A DNA stretch of 64,000 nt from Paenibacillus paridis. GTDB taxonomy: Bacteria > Bacillota > Bacilli > Paenibacillales > Paenibacillaceae. The DNA lies in contig NZ_VCIX01000087.1 in assembly GCF_006345825.1 (NCBI RefSeq), positions 310,202 through 374,201 of the forward strand. Direction: 5' to 3'. The position numbers and the translations under genes are program-made. Below the pieces are notes generated by a model, which searched no databases, had not been told where the DNA came from, and saw only the letters and a list, made by a program, of their open reading frames with translations. Shown here in pieces: positions 45,904 to 58,004 of the stretch (position 1 is the first letter of the stretch; every line of letters begins with the position of its first letter).

Positions 45904-47385
45904 ATGAATTTTATCGCTATTGACTTTGAAACAGCAAACTCATCAAGATCAAGTGCCTGTTCAGTGGGTATTGTTGAGGTAGAGAATGGACAAATAGTTT
46001 TTGAGCAATCATGGTTAATTAATCCAAACCAACGGTTTGATGGTCGGAATATTGGTATTCATGGCATTACGCCTTCAATGGTTGAGGGCAAGCCTACATT
46101 TCAGCAATTATGGCCACAGCTTCTTCCGTATCTTCAAAACAAAAAAGTTGTAGCGCACAATGCATCGTTTGATATGAGTGTATTGCGTTACTGTATGGAT
46201 GAGTATTCACTTCAATATCCTACTTTCAATTATTTCTGCACTTATTTGATCGGCAAAAGGCAAATTCCCGATATGCCTTCTTACAAACTTAATCTCATAG
46301 CCGAACACTTTGGTATACATTTAAAGCACCACGATGCTCAAAGTGACGCTCGAGCTGCAGCACTTATTTTATTGAAGTTTATGGAACAGGGTCAATTTAC
46401 AGATATAATCCACATGTCAGAAACACAAGGATATGAAATAGGGGAAATTTATCCGGGCGGATACTCTCCATTTTCAGCACCGGCAAGCAAAGTTCACCGC
46501 TCATCTGCTATAGAAATACCGGAGAATCCGATTATTCCTATAGTGGAAATGAAAACTATTAAAAATTCAGGTTTAAAACTTATAAGCGGACAGAAGACAG
46601 ATATAACAAAAAACCTTGATACGACTAAGTTATTAGTTGAAGTCAACTGGGACTTACTTAATCCCGAGATCGAAATTGACACTTCTGCTTTCCTGCTCTA
46701 TGAGGATGGAAAATGCCAACGTGATGACGACTGCATTTTCTATGGGAATCCTGATACTCGAAACGGATCAATTTCGTATTCAAAGATTAACTCCAATAAA
46801 TCACAATTCAAAATTGCCTATGATAAACTGCCTAACCAGATTCAAAAAATCTCCTTCACTCTGACCATCTATGAAGGAGAAGAACAAGAACATTATTTTA
46901 GTCATGTTGCTGAAATTACAATAAGTATTATTGACCCTTTAACTGGTAATGAACTTATGAAATTCAGCTTCGGAGAAGACTTAAGTAATGAAACTGCTAT
47001 CGTCATTGCAGAAATCTATTTGTACAAAGGTGAGTGGAAGTTTAATCCAATTGGAAAAGGTTTTTTCGGTGGTCTTCGAGCCCTATGTGGAGAATTCGGT
47101 ATTGATGTAAGTGACGAAACAAACGAAGCTGCATCAACTAGCGAATCGATCCCACCCAAAGCAGTTTATGACTACGATGAAGCTTTTTATATTGGTCATA
47201 ACGTAGAGCGTATCCGCCGAAGTCTAAGTTTCACTCAAAAACAATTAGCACTGCAGATAGGATACAAAAGCGCGAATCCAATATCAAGACTAGAGCGCGG
47301 CGAAGTCGAGCGTTTAACTCATGATCAGTTAATAAAGTTTGCTGAATCCTTGAAATGTAATATTAGACAATTATTAACCAAATAA
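45904..47385 (+). CDS. exonuclease-TerD-HTH three-domain protein
   Basis: A 493-residue fusion. Residues 1-165 are a DnaQ-like DEDDh 3'-5' exonuclease with all catalytic residues: D7 and E9 in IAIDFETAN, D90 in AHNASFD, H143 and D148 in HHDAQSDA. After a linker, residues about 217-405 form a TerD/stress-protein domain (TSAFLLYEDGK, IFYGNPDT, FTLTIYEGEE, ETAIVIAEIYLYKGEWKF). The acidic calcium-binding GDDE loop of canonical TerD is missing. Residues about 425-493 form an XRE helix-turn-helix (IRRSLSFTQKQLALQIG). TerD proteins belong to tellurite- and phage-related stress systems that are known to associate with DNA-processing enzymes. The ribosome binding site is AAGGGG. It follows the XRE gene by 48 bp and has its own terminator. 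Confidence 0.88.
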   Translation: MNFIAIDFETANSSRSSACSVGIVEVENGQIVFEQSWLINPNQRFDGRNIGIHGITPSMVEGKPTFQQLWPQLLPYLQNKKVVAHNASFDMSVLRYCMDEYSLQYPTFNYFCTYLIGKRQIPDMPSYKLNLIAEHFGIHLKHHDAQSDARAAALILLKFMEQGQFTDIIHMSETQGYEIGEIYPGGYSPFSAPASKVHRSSAIEIPENPIIPIVEMKTIKNSGLKLISGQKTDITKNLDTTKLLVEVNWDLLNPEIEIDTSAFLLYEDGKCQRDDDCIFYGNPDTRNGSISYSKINSNKSQFKIAYDKLPNQIQKISFTLTIYEGEEQEHYFSHVAEITISIIDPLTGNELMKFSFGEDLSNETAIVIAEIYLYKGEWKFNPIGKGFFGGLRALCGEFGIDVSDETNEAASTSESIPPKAVYDYDEAFYIGHNVERIRRSLSFTQKQLALQIGYKSANPISRLERGEVERLTHDQLIKFAESLKCNIRQLLTK

Positions 47386-47389
47386 AATG

Positions 47390-47416
47390 TAGCCTTTATA
47401 AGGCTATATTTTTTAC
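47390..47416 (+). terminator. intrinsic terminator of the exonuclease-TerD-HTH gene
   Basis: TAGCCTT (47390-47396) pairs perfectly with AAGGCTA (47400-47406), then TATTTTTT. It begins 5 bp past the stop codon. Confidence 0.85.
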
Positions 47417-47418
47417 TC

Positions 47419-47439
47419 TATAATAAGAACATGCGTTCT
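47419..47439 (+). promoter_or_regulatory. promoter with LexA/DinR-like SOS box before the integrase remnant
   Basis: TATAAT at 47419-47424 is directly followed by AGAACATGCGTTCT (47426-47439), which matches CGAACRNRYGTTYC at 12 of 14 positions with an intact GAAC-N4-GTTC core. A possible -35 TTATAA lies 17 bp upstream within the terminator hairpin. LexA bound here would block the start region. Confidence 0.55.
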
Positions 47440-47455
47440 AGATAAGAAGGAATTC

Positions 47456-47890
47456 ATGCCTGGAATTAACTATAATCTCTATAAACCAACTGGATCAAGC
47501 ATTAAAGATGTATATTTCAAAAATGTAACCTTTGATGAAATTTTCGAAAACCATATCAAACATACAAATCTTAAAGAGAAAACAACACGCAGGCGCCAGA
47601 ATGAATATAACCTTCATATCAAGCCACGATTTGGACATATGAAAGTGAAAGATTCCAACATCCAACATGCAATAAATTTTAAAACCTCGTTGGAAAAAAA
47701 ACTTTGTTTCACTTAATAGCGCCATGACCGTGTACAGTAATTTCAAAAAATTGATCAACCATGCAATAAATTTTTCGTATTAAAGATCGACCCTACTTCT
47801 GCAGCAGGTTCAATTCAAAGAGTACGACCAAAGATAAATTTTATCAAGAAAGAAGATTTTAAACAGCGAATGATCGAAATAACATCGAAT
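47456..47890 (+). pseudogene. decayed tyrosine recombinase (integrase), N-terminal part
   Basis: From ATG 47456 (behind AAGGAATTC) 86 residues resemble the core-binding domain of phage integrases: VTFDEIFENHIKHTNLKEKT, then RRRQNEYNLHIKPRFGHMKV. The frame then stops. A second piece in another frame continues LNSAMTVYSNFKKLINHAI, and a third DPTSAAGSIQRVRPK and NFIKKEDFKQRMIEI. The catalytic C-terminal half with its Arg-His-Tyr residues is missing. It is a remnant of a mobile element that probably brought in the neighbouring genes. The region 47891-48037 holds no recognisable gene. Confidence 0.75.
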
Positions 47891-48037
47891 CTCCTAAAAC
47901 TGCTGGCAGTGTAGGATATGTTCCCTCCCACCATTTATAGCCGATATGCTTAAAGAGATAAAAAAGAATCCACAGAAAAAATCTACGGATTCAACGATTC
48001 GTTATATGTGTTCGGTGGATTAAGTTTACGACTGAAT

Positions 48038-48077
48038 GAAAAAAGCCCCGCCTACCGTGATATACATCACAGCAGGC
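48038..48077 (-). terminator. intrinsic terminator of the suf operon
   Basis: On the minus strand a 12-bp stem (48050-48061 with 48066-48077, two G-U pairs) is followed by GGGGCTTTTTT. It lies 22 bp after the sufB stop. Confidence 0.85.
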
Positions 48078-48098
48078 AAGACCTTCCTCATGTTATTA

Positions 48099-49502
48099 TT
48101 ATCCGATGGAGCCTTCCATTTCGAACTTGATGAGACGGTTCATCTCTACCGCATATTCCATCGGCAATTCTTTCGTGAACGGCTCGATGAAGCCCATAAC
48201 GATCATTTGCGTCGCTTCTGCTTCGCTCAGGCCACGGCTCATGAGGTAGAACAATTGATCCTCAGAAACCTTCGATACCGTTGCTTCGTGCTCAAGCGTA
48301 ATGTTGTCGTTCAAAATCTCGTTGTAAGGAATCGTATCCGAAGTCGATTCATTATCGAGAATGAGAGTATCGCATTTGATGTTCGCTTTCGCGCCATCTG
48401 AGTTGCGACCGAAGGAAGCAAGACCGCGGTACGTTACTTTACCGCCATGCTTACTGATCGACTTCGAAATGATTGTAGAGCTTGTGTCCGGCGCAAGGTG
48501 AGTCATTTTCGCCCCTGCATCCTGATGCTGGCCTTTACCGGCTACGGCAATGGACAATACCATACCTTTGGCTCCACGGCCGCGCAATACAACGGCTGGG
48601 TACTTCATCGTCAGCTTAGAGCCGATATTTCCGTCAACCCACTCCATCGTTGCATTTTCATCCGCTACCGCACGTTTCGTAACCAGGTTGTAAATATTCG
48701 GTGCCCAGTTTTGAATTGTTGTGTACCGTACGCGCGCATTTTTCTTAGCCAAAATCTCAACTACTGCGCTGTGCAAGGAGTTCGTGCTGTATACTGGTGC
48801 CGTACAGCCTTCAACGTAGTGAACGGAGCTGTCTTCGTCAGCGATAATTAGCGTACGCTCGAATTGGCCCATGTTCTCGGAGTTGATCCGGAAGTAAGCT
48901 TGCAGCGGAACCTCGCATTTTACGCCTTTTGGCACGTAGATAAAGCTGCCGCCTGACCATACCGCACTGTTCAGCGCTGCGAATTTGTTATCATTCGGAG
49001 GAATGATCGTTCCGAAATATTCTTTCATCAGCTCAGGGTACTCGCGAAGCGCCGTGTCCGTATCCGTAAAGATAACGCCTTGCTTCTCAAGATCCTCTTG
49101 CATGCTGTGATAAACAACTTCAGACTCGTATTGAGCCGATACGCCGGCTAGAAACTTTTGCTCTGCCTCAGGAATACCCAGCTTGTCGAAGGTTTCTTTA
49201 ATTTCGGAAGGAACCTCTTCCCAAGTTTTTCCTTGTTTGTCTGATGCGCGGACATAATATTGAATGTCGTCAAAATCGAGCTCATCCATGTTGCCGCCCC
49301 ATTTAGGCATTGGCATTTTGAAAAACTGCTCCAGCGATTTCAAGCGGAAATCCAGCATCCACGCAGGCTCGCCTTTAATTTCGGAAATCGTGCGAACGAT
49401 TTCTTCCGTTAAACCTTTGCCTGATTCAAATACGGCTTTGTGCTCGTCACGGAAACCATACTTATAATCTTCCATTTCCGGCATTGATTTAGCCATGGTC
49501 AT
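48099..49502 (-). CDS. sufB: Fe-S cluster assembly scaffold SufB
   Basis: A 467-residue SufB. The right-handed beta-helix core carries conserved stretches such as [23 protein letters not shown] (in part), [20 protein letters not shown] with the conserved Cys, and the C-terminal [20 protein letters not shown]. SufB forms the SufBC2D scaffold on which iron-sulfur clusters are built, receiving sulfur from SufS through SufU. It is the last gene of the sufC-D-S-U-B operon and follows sufU by 23 bp. GAGGAG precedes the ATG by 6 nt. Confidence 0.97.
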   Translation of the reverse strand: MTMAKSMPEMEDYKYGFRDEHKAVFESGKGLTEEIVRTISEIKGEPAWMLDFRLKSLEQFFKMPMPKWGGNMDELDFDDIQYYVRASDKQGKTWEEVPSEIKETFDKLGIPEAEQKFLAGVSAQYESEVVYHSMQEDLEKQGVIFTDTDTALREYPELMKEYFGTIIPPNDNKFAALNSAVWSGGSFIYVPKGVKCEVPLQAYFRINSENMGQFERTLIIADEDSSVHYVEGCTAPVYSTNSLHSAVVEILAKKNARVRYTTIQNWAPNIYNLVTKRAVADENATMEWVDGNIGSKLTMKYPAVVLRGRGAKGMVLSIAVAGKGQHQDAGAKMTHLAPDTSSTIISKSISKHGGKVTYRGLASFGRNSDGAKANIKCDTLILDNESTSDTIPYNEILNDNITLEHEATVSKVSEDQLFYLMSRGLSEAEATQMIVMGFIEPFTKELPMEYAVEMNRLIKFEMEGSIG

Positions 49503-49525
49503 TCACGCTCCTCTTTAATCTCGTT

Positions 49526-52474
<2,949 letters not shown>

Positions 52475-52495
52475 CCGTTATGCCTCCTTCTCCGC

Positions 52496-53275
52496 TTAAG
52501 CCTGGCCGACCGTTTCGTCTACGATACCAAGTTCTTCTTTAACCCAATCATAACCTTCGTTTTCCAAACGCTGTGCAAGCTCAGGACCGCCGGATTTCAC
52601 GATGCGCCCTTGCATCATAACGTGTACGTAATCCGGAGTAATATAGTTAAGCAACCGTTGATAGTGAGTAATGATCAAGAAGCCGCGATCTTTCGAACGC
52701 ATAGCGTTAACGCCTTGCGATACGATACGTAGAGCATCGATGTCAAGACCGGAGTCAATCTCGTCAAGCACGACGATTTTAGGATCAAGCAGCATCATTT
52801 GCAAAATTTCATTCCGTTTTTTCTCGCCGCCGGAGAAGCCTTCGTTCAGGTAACGGTGAGCGAACTCAGGGTTCATCTCAAGCTCCTTCATTTTGCTTTC
52901 CATTTTGCGGATGAATTTAATCAATGAGATTTCGTTGCCTTCGCCAAGACGTGCATTCAGTGCACTGCGAAGAAAGTCTGAGTTCGTTACGCCTGGAATT
53001 TCGCTTGGGTATTGCATAGCTAGGAATAAACCTGCAAGTGCACGCTCATCCACACCCATCTCAAGGATGTCTTCGCCGTCTAGTACAGCTGTACCTTCCG
53101 TTACTTCATATTTAGGATGTCCCATCAAAGCGGATGCCAGTGTAGATTTACCTGTTCCGTTCGGGCCCATGATCGCGTGAATTTCTCCACCTTTAATTTC
53201 AAGGTTGATTCCTTTTAAAATCTCTTTTCCGTCGATAGCCGCTTTCAGGCCCTCGATGACAAAATGCGTTGCCAT
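52496..53275 (-). CDS. sufC: Fe-S cluster assembly ATPase SufC
   Basis: A 259-residue ABC-type ATPase, first gene of the suf operon. Walker A is [11 protein letters not shown] (about residue 37), the signature is [11 protein letters not shown] (about 148), and Walker [15 protein letters not shown] follows. SufC binds SufB and SufD and drives the structural change in the scaffold. It lies directly behind a promoter overlapped by a Fur-like repeat at 53341-53377. GGAGGGATC gives the ribosome binding site. Confidence 0.97.
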   Translation of the reverse strand: MATHFVIEGLKAAIDGKEILKGINLEIKGGEIHAIMGPNGTGKSTLASALMGHPKYEVTEGTAVLDGEDILEMGVDERALAGLFLAMQYPSEIPGVTNSDFLRSALNARLGEGNEISLIKFIRKMESKMKELEMNPEFAHRYLNEGFSGGEKKRNEILQMMLLDPKIVVLDEIDSGLDIDALRIVSQGVNAMRSKDRGFLIITHYQRLLNYITPDYVHVMMQGRIVKSGGPELAQRLENEGYDWVKEELGIVDETVGQA

Positions 53276-53340
53276 AATATGCTGATCCCTCCAAGGTTGG
53301 TTTAATTCGCTCAGTCACATCTATATAGAATAGACTTTCT

Positions 53341-53377
53341 ATTATAGAGTGATTCTCAATGATTCTCAATAATCATT
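53341..53377 (-). promoter_or_regulatory. suf promoter with Fur-like direct repeats
   Basis: On the minus strand -35 TTGAGA (53364-53369) and -10 TATAAT (53341-53346) are 17 bp apart. The half-site ATTGAGAATC occurs twice in tandem at 53351-53370 and continues into AATGATTATT, resembling the 7-1-7 Fur/PerR design (TGAGAAT-x-ATT). Regulator binding would overlap the -35. Iron- or peroxide-dependent control is inferred. Confidence 0.6.
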
Positions 53378-53466
53378 TTAATATAGTTTTTGTTATAAAT
53401 CAATGCGAGAGGCCACGATTAGCTGAATATGTCCTTTTTTCGAAAGGAATTGCCCCTCCTGTCGCC

Positions 53467-54045
53467 TTACGCGAGCGCCTGCTTGATCTTCAAAATTTCA
53501 GCTTGCAGTTTAGTCTCATCTACAACTTGAACCCGTTCTGGCGCGTCAAATCCATCTTCCAGTCTTACCCAAGATTTGCATCCGTTATAAGCGGCTCTCA
53601 TCGGAATTTCTATCGGCTCACTGAGGCGATACACTCTCAGCACCAACACATGGAGCGGCTTGGTCTTCTTCCAGCGCAATCTTTCCTCTGCAAAAGTATC
53701 CGTCCAAATGTGCATGTCACGCAAACGATCCAGCGTTTCCTGATCCGTAACCTCAATATCCTCCACAACCTCCGCGTAAGCTTCAAGCTTAACGGATTCC
53801 AGGTTTGCCGCCCCGCCCACAAGCGTATCATCCAATTGATCAGCATACTGTTCTTTCAACAGATGCTTTTTTTGGTGCTCGTAAGCCGGCATCAAGTAAA
53901 AATTCGGGCTCATCAGCTGAAAATCTCGTGTTTCTTCAATAATACCGCCTTTGCGCATGACGATTATTTGCTGCCCTTCTGCAAGTGCGCCTACGCTTAC
54001 CGCCCATTCTTTCAGAGCTATGGGCTGTATGTTATTTTGTGCCAT
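53467..54045 (-). CDS. DUF1802 family protein
   Basis: A 192-residue soluble protein matching DUF1802. It starts IALKEWAVSVGALAEGQQI, with IVMRKGGIIEETRDF near residue 30, the aromatic FYLMPAYEHQKKHLL near 50, and a C-terminal PMRAAYNGCKSWVRLED. The function is unknown. Members are often annotated as possible nucleic-acid or small-ligand-binding proteins without evidence. It is divergent from mtnK with 147 bp between starts. GGAGGAAG lies 7 nt before the ATG. Confidence 0.8.
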   Translation of the reverse strand: MAQNNIQPIALKEWAVSVGALAEGQQIIVMRKGGIIEETRDFQLMSPNFYLMPAYEHQKKHLLKEQYADQLDDTLVGGAANLESVKLEAYAEVVEDIEVTDQETLDRLRDMHIWTDTFAEERLRWKKTKPLHVLVLRVYRLSEPIEIPMRAAYNGCKSWVRLEDGFDAPERVQVVDETKLQAEILKIKQALA

Positions 54046-54192
54046 CAGTATGCTTCCTCCATCAAACTCGTTTATAATAGTTCATATTATATCAAATGAG
54101 GGTATTCCAAGGCGAAATAATATACATTATACTATGTTGAGATGAATACTGGGCATTGCTGCCCTACTACTATAAACCGGAGGTGGACAGCC

Positions 54193-55404
54193 ATGTCTGC
54201 ATATCATCCTTTAACAGAACAAGAAGCCATTGAAATAGCGCTAACGCTTGACGGGTTCTTCCCAGAGGGCGCTGCCCTGACAAGCCGTGAGATTGGCGAC
54301 GGCAATTTAAACCTGGTTTTTCACATCATTGACGCTGCCAGCGGCAAAAGCCTGATTATGAAACAAGCGCTGCCGTATGCTAAAGTAGTAGGCGAGTCTT
54401 GGCCGCTTACGCTCGATCGTGCTCGCATCGAAAGCGAGAAGCTGATTTTGGAGGGAGAGCTTGCCCCTGGCCTTGTACCTGCCGTTTATAAATACGACCC
54501 GGAGCTCTACCTTACGATTATGGAGGACCTCAGCGACCATGTCATCATGCGGCAAGGACTAATCGGCGGTACGCGCTATCCGAAATTCGCTGATGACATT
54601 TCTACGTTTATGGCTCGTACGCTATTCTTTACTTCCGACCTCGGAATGAACCAACAAGACAAGAAGCTGCGCGTAAAAGCCTTTATCAATCCCGAGCTGT
54701 GCAAAATTACAGAGGATCTTATTTTTGACGATCCGTATACGGACTCGCCCAATAACAGCTTCGATCCGGCCATTCGTGATGCTGCCGAGGCACTTTGGCA
54801 AGATCATCAGCTTCATTTGGAAGTGGCCATTTTGCGCGATAAATTCCTGACGAAAGCAGAAGCCCTGCTTCATGGCGACCTTCATACGGGTAGTGTATTT
54901 GCAACGCCTGAATCCACTAAGGTTATCGATCCTGAGTTTGCCTATTACGGTCCGATCGGCTTTGATATTGGCGCGGTAATTGCCAACTTGTTGCTGAACT
55001 TTGCTGGGCAAGAGCACTGGATCGCTGATGCTGAGGAACGCATTGACTTCCGTCGTTACTTAACCAATACCGTTCGTGACGTATGGCATCTATTTGACCA
55101 GAAATTCCGCGCATTGTGGGATGAGCATGGCATTGACCGCCTCGCTTCTTCGACGCCAGGCTATCAAGATTATTACATGAATCGTTTGCTTCAGGATGCT
55201 ATCGGCTTTGCCGGCTGCAAAATCGTGCGCCGCATCGTTGGCCTATCGCATGTCGTTGATATTGACCGCATTCCGGACGCAGCCGCTCGCGAGCGTGCCC
55301 AACGTCTAGCCCTTGCCATCGGAACGGAGCTCATTCGTACGAACCGTGAGGCACAATCGATTGAGCAAGTCATCGATGCTGCTTATACGGCAGTAAGCAA
55401 ATGA
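54193..55404 (+). CDS. mtnK: methylthioribose kinase MtnK
   Basis: About 403 residues. It is a phosphotransferase of the choline/aminoglycoside kinase fold that phosphorylates 5-methylthioribose in methionine salvage. Motifs: IGDGNLNLVF (nucleotide loop) near residue 35, catalytic ALLHGDLHTGSVF near 230, and the metal-binding VIDPEFAYYGPIGFDIGAVI near 250. The ATG at 54193 has GGAGGTGG 7 nt upstream; a longer frame from 54142 is less likely. mtnA follows after 29 bp. A possible promoter (TTCCAA-17-TATACT) lies about 54100-54132. No S-box riboswitch is visible. Confidence 0.95.
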   Translation: MSAYHPLTEQEAIEIALTLDGFFPEGAALTSREIGDGNLNLVFHIIDAASGKSLIMKQALPYAKVVGESWPLTLDRARIESEKLILEGELAPGLVPAVYKYDPELYLTIMEDLSDHVIMRQGLIGGTRYPKFADDISTFMARTLFFTSDLGMNQQDKKLRVKAFINPELCKITEDLIFDDPYTDSPNNSFDPAIRDAAEALWQDHQLHLEVAILRDKFLTKAEALLHGDLHTGSVFATPESTKVIDPEFAYYGPIGFDIGAVIANLLLNFAGQEHWIADAEERIDFRRYLTNTVRDVWHLFDQKFRALWDEHGIDRLASSTPGYQDYYMNRLLQDAIGFAGCKIVRRIVGLSHVVDIDRIPDAAARERAQRLALAIGTELIRTNREAQSIEQVIDAAYTAVSK

Positions 55405-55433
55405 TGAAATGAACACAGAGAGGATTTGACATC

Positions 55434-56486
55434 ATGACAACTAATTATGCTGGCTTGCAATCGGTCATCTGGAACGAAAACAAGCTTGATTTGCTAGACC
55501 AACGGCTTTTGCCTGAAGAGATTATTTATTTACCGTTAGTAACCGCGGAGGACGTATGGGAGGCCATCCGCCATTTGAAAGTACGCGGCGCTCCGGCAAT
55601 TGGCATTTCAGCTGCCTACGGAGTTGTTCTTGGCAGCCGCGATGAGCAATCGTCAGAAGCTTGGCTCGCGCAAGTGAACAAGCAAGCCGAATATTTGGCG
55701 ACATCCAGGCCGACAGCCGTTAACTTGTTCTGGGCGCTTGACCGCATGAAAGCAGCGGCAGCTTCTTTCGTCGCTCAAGGCTTGTCCCTTGAGGAGAGCA
55801 AAGCCGCTCTGCTTACGGAAGCCATTGCGATCCAGAGCGAAGACGAAGAGACAAACCGCATGATAGGCGAGAACGCGTTGTCGCTGTTCAAGGATGATAT
55901 GGGCGTTCTTACCCACTGTAACGCAGGCGGCCTTGCAACTGCCAAATACGGTACAGCGCTTGCTCCCTTCTACTTGGCATTGGAGCGTGGAATTACGCTT
56001 CGCGTCTATGCCGATGAAACCCGTCCCGTGCTGCAAGGCGCGCGGCTGACTGCCTTCGAATTGCAGCAAGCCGGCGTAGACGTCACGCTGATCTGCGATA
56101 ACATGGCCGGCATGATCATGGCTAAGGGATGGGTCGATGCTGTCATTGTTGGTACGGACCGCGTAGCAGCAAACGGTGATGTTGCGAACAAAATCGGCAC
56201 GTACAGCGTTGCCGTCCTTGCGAAAGCGCATGGCATTCCTTTCTACGTAGCGAGCCCGCTCTCCACCATCGATCTGAGCACCCCAACCGGTGCTGAAATT
56301 CCGATTGAGGAGCGCAGTGCGGAAGAAATTACCGAAGGCTTCGGCAAGCGTACTGCGCCGCAAGGCATCAAAGTATACAATCCTGCATTCGACGTAACTC
56401 CGAGCGAATATGTAACAGCGATCATTACCGAAAAAGGCATCGTGCAAGCACCCTACGATGTTAACCTTCGCAAGCTGTTTGAATAA
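55434..56486 (+). CDS. mtnA: methylthioribose-1-phosphate isomerase MtnA
   Basis: A 350-residue isomerase that converts methylthioribose-1-phosphate to methylthioribulose-1-phosphate. It has the substrate loop [13 protein letters not shown] near residue 50, the catalytic Cys in [18 protein letters not shown] near 160, and the catalytic Asp in [21 protein letters not shown] (in part) near 240. The fold is that of the eIF2B-like proteins. It is the second gene of the mtnKA operon, with a terminator 20 bp after its stop. Confidence 0.96.
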   Translation: MTTNYAGLQSVIWNENKLDLLDQRLLPEEIIYLPLVTAEDVWEAIRHLKVRGAPAIGISAAYGVVLGSRDEQSSEAWLAQVNKQAEYLATSRPTAVNLFWALDRMKAAAASFVAQGLSLEESKAALLTEAIAIQSEDEETNRMIGENALSLFKDDMGVLTHCNAGGLATAKYGTALAPFYLALERGITLRVYADETRPVLQGARLTAFELQQAGVDVTLICDNMAGMIMAKGWVDAVIVGTDRVAANGDVANKIGTYSVAVLAKAHGIPFYVASPLSTIDLSTPTGAEIPIEERSAEEITEGFGKRTAPQGIKVYNPAFDVTPSEYVTAIITEKGIVQAPYDVNLRKLFE

Positions 56487-56508
56487 TAGGTAAGAAGCAT
56501 GGATAACG

Positions 56509-56572
56509 AAAAAGCCCTAACCTCATTTTGCGTGCAATTTTCGAATTGCTGCAACGGGTTAAGGCTTTTTTT
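56509..56572. terminator. bidirectional intrinsic terminator between mtnA and yunC
   Basis: AAAAAGCCCTAACC pairs with GGTTAAGGCTTTTTTT (one mismatch), enclosing a second hairpin GCAATTTTCGAATTGC. It ends mtnA on the plus strand and, with the A run, can end yunC on the minus strand. Confidence 0.85.
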
Positions 56573-56579
56573 GGCGTAC

Positions 56580-56885
56580 TTAAAGCATCAATTGGAGCGC
56601 TTCCGAGCCTTTCATGCCTACAATGATACCGTTTGCTTCTGCCGTATGGGTAACCGACTCCAAAGGGGCCGCCATTAGCTCCTCCAGCGTGCGCACACCG
56701 ACAGCACGGCCAGCTAATATTTCCCGGTCCTTCAATCTCTCGTTAAGCAGCGTAACGTCGAGCGCGCCGCACATAATATATCCTTTGTCCGTCATAATCG
56801 CGAGCAGCGTCGTTTTGGGCAGCTTCACTTCAACGCCAAGAACGGTCTCTCCATTTTCAAGTGTGAAAGGAACCATCCGCATCAT
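56580..56885 (-). CDS. yunC: YunC family (DUF1805) protein
   Basis: About 101 residues of the DUF1805/YunC family: a small alpha/beta protein with GVEVKLPKTTLLAIMTDKGY and GYIMCGALDVTLLNERLKDR-type core, ending ANGIIVGMKGSEAL. The role is unknown. ATG 56885 has AAGGGGGT about 9 nt upstream and matches the usual family length; the frame is open upstream to 57014 but those residues do not look like YunC. It is convergent with mtnA across a shared terminator. Confidence 0.85.
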   Translation of the reverse strand: MMRMVPFTLENGETVLGVEVKLPKTTLLAIMTDKGYIMCGALDVTLLNERLKDREILAGRAVGVRTLEELMAAPLESVTHTAEANGIIVGMKGSEALQLML

Positions 56886-57131
56886 ATAAGGATCCACCCC
56901 CTTCGGTTCATGAGTAAGAGGCACTGCAACACCATTATATGCAAATGGTTTTTTCTCAGTGTTGGACGTTTGCTCATTTATGAGGAGGACGGGGCGCTTG
57001 AAAAGGAAAATCATAAAGCTCGTGACGAATTTATTTGCTAAGCTAACAAATTGAGCAGGTTAGTGATAGTTTGAAATAATTCTTGATTTTGAATAACCAA
57101 GCCATCCAGAAAAAAGGTTCACTTTATTAAT

Positions 57132-57386
57132 TTATTTACATTCAATTAAATCATGCTGGCATCCAGCTTTTGGGTCATCAATCACAAGCCAATTTTTCTC
57201 TTTTACGTTTATATGCGCTTCACAATAATCTTCTGCATCCTCAACCGATTCAAACCAGTAGTCTGCAAAACAAGGTTTATCCTCGTGTGTATCATACAAG
57301 AATACATACGCTTCTTCATCCGTTTCATAGATCATTACTTTTTTAATTTTGTTCACTCGTTCTTCGAGAACTAGATATTTTCTCAT
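57132..57386 (-). CDS. hypothetical protein
   Basis: An 84-residue acidic protein I do not recognise. The sequence has a pattern of alternating hydrophobic residues (RKYLVLEERVNKIKKVMIYE, then EAYVFLYDTHEDKPCFADYW) suggesting a small alpha/beta fold, three cysteines, and no membrane segment. It follows the 174-residue gene by 30 bp on the same strand, so the two may be cotranscribed. The intergenic 56886-57131 shows no other signal. Confidence 0.5.
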   Translation of the reverse strand: MRKYLVLEERVNKIKKVMIYETDEEAYVFLYDTHEDKPCFADYWFESVEDAEDYCEAHINVKEKNWLVIDDPKAGCQHDLIECK

Positions 57387-57416
57387 TTATTTCCCCTTAA
57401 TCAAGTTGCTCTTTTG

Positions 57417-57941
57417 TCATCGCTCCTCCTGATATTCTCCCCATCCTTTATAATGATAAAATGCTTGTAATGCTGCTCTGTAATTTGGGGCACTTACTTC
57501 CCATTTCTTCCAATACTGACCAATCATTAATTGATTATCTATTAATTCTTTTATCTCCTTATTTTCTGCAAATACATAATCATCAATGAAATCGGTAGAA
57601 TAGTTAATATGCGGCTCCCATAATTCGTATTTAGTCTCTTTATCAGATCTTAGTGGCTTTAGTTCAGTTTGACTATATTTTATTCTTTCCTCTCCTTTTT
57701 TCCACCAAAACGAATTATTACCCCAATACATTTCACATGACCAAAATTCAGGAATTCCATGGTACACCATATCACCTTCAATTACTTCTCCCACATTTCT
57801 CCAAAAATAATTCATAAGGTTGATTGCTTCACTTTGATTAACAGGAAAGCGACTTATTAAATCAATTAATATGAAACGGCAATATAAAAATGAACTATAA
57901 TCAGTATTAAACGCCCATACTTTGTTTTTATACATTCCCAT
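57417..57941 (-). CDS. hypothetical protein
   Basis: A 174-residue protein rich in Trp and Tyr, with segments NLMNYFWRNVGEVIEGD and HGIPEFWSCEMYWGNNSFWW. I do not recognise it. Soluble, AT-rich, no signal peptide. Such small aromatic-rich orphans next to other unknown genes are often immunity proteins of polymorphic toxins, but nothing here proves that. It is likely cotranscribed with the 84-residue gene downstream. Confidence 0.5.
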   Translation of the reverse strand: MGMYKNKVWAFNTDYSSFLYCRFILIDLISRFPVNQSEAINLMNYFWRNVGEVIEGDMVYHGIPEFWSCEMYWGNNSFWWKKGEERIKYSQTELKPLRSDKETKYELWEPHINYSTDFIDDYVFAENKEIKELIDNQLMIGQYWKKWEVSAPNYRAALQAFYHYKGWGEYQEER

Positions 57942-58004
57942 GCTCTCTTCACCCTATCTTGATAAATTCTTACTTGCATGATTAGGGAATTCATGCTAAC
58001 AAAT

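Noticed and set aside
48036-48401. Plus-strand open frame over the suf terminator and sufB 3' end
   Set aside because: It is antisense to sufB and has no supporting similarity.
55653-56447. Minus-strand 264-residue open frame inside mtnA
   Set aside because: It is a shadow of mtnA, whose catalytic motifs are all on the plus strand.
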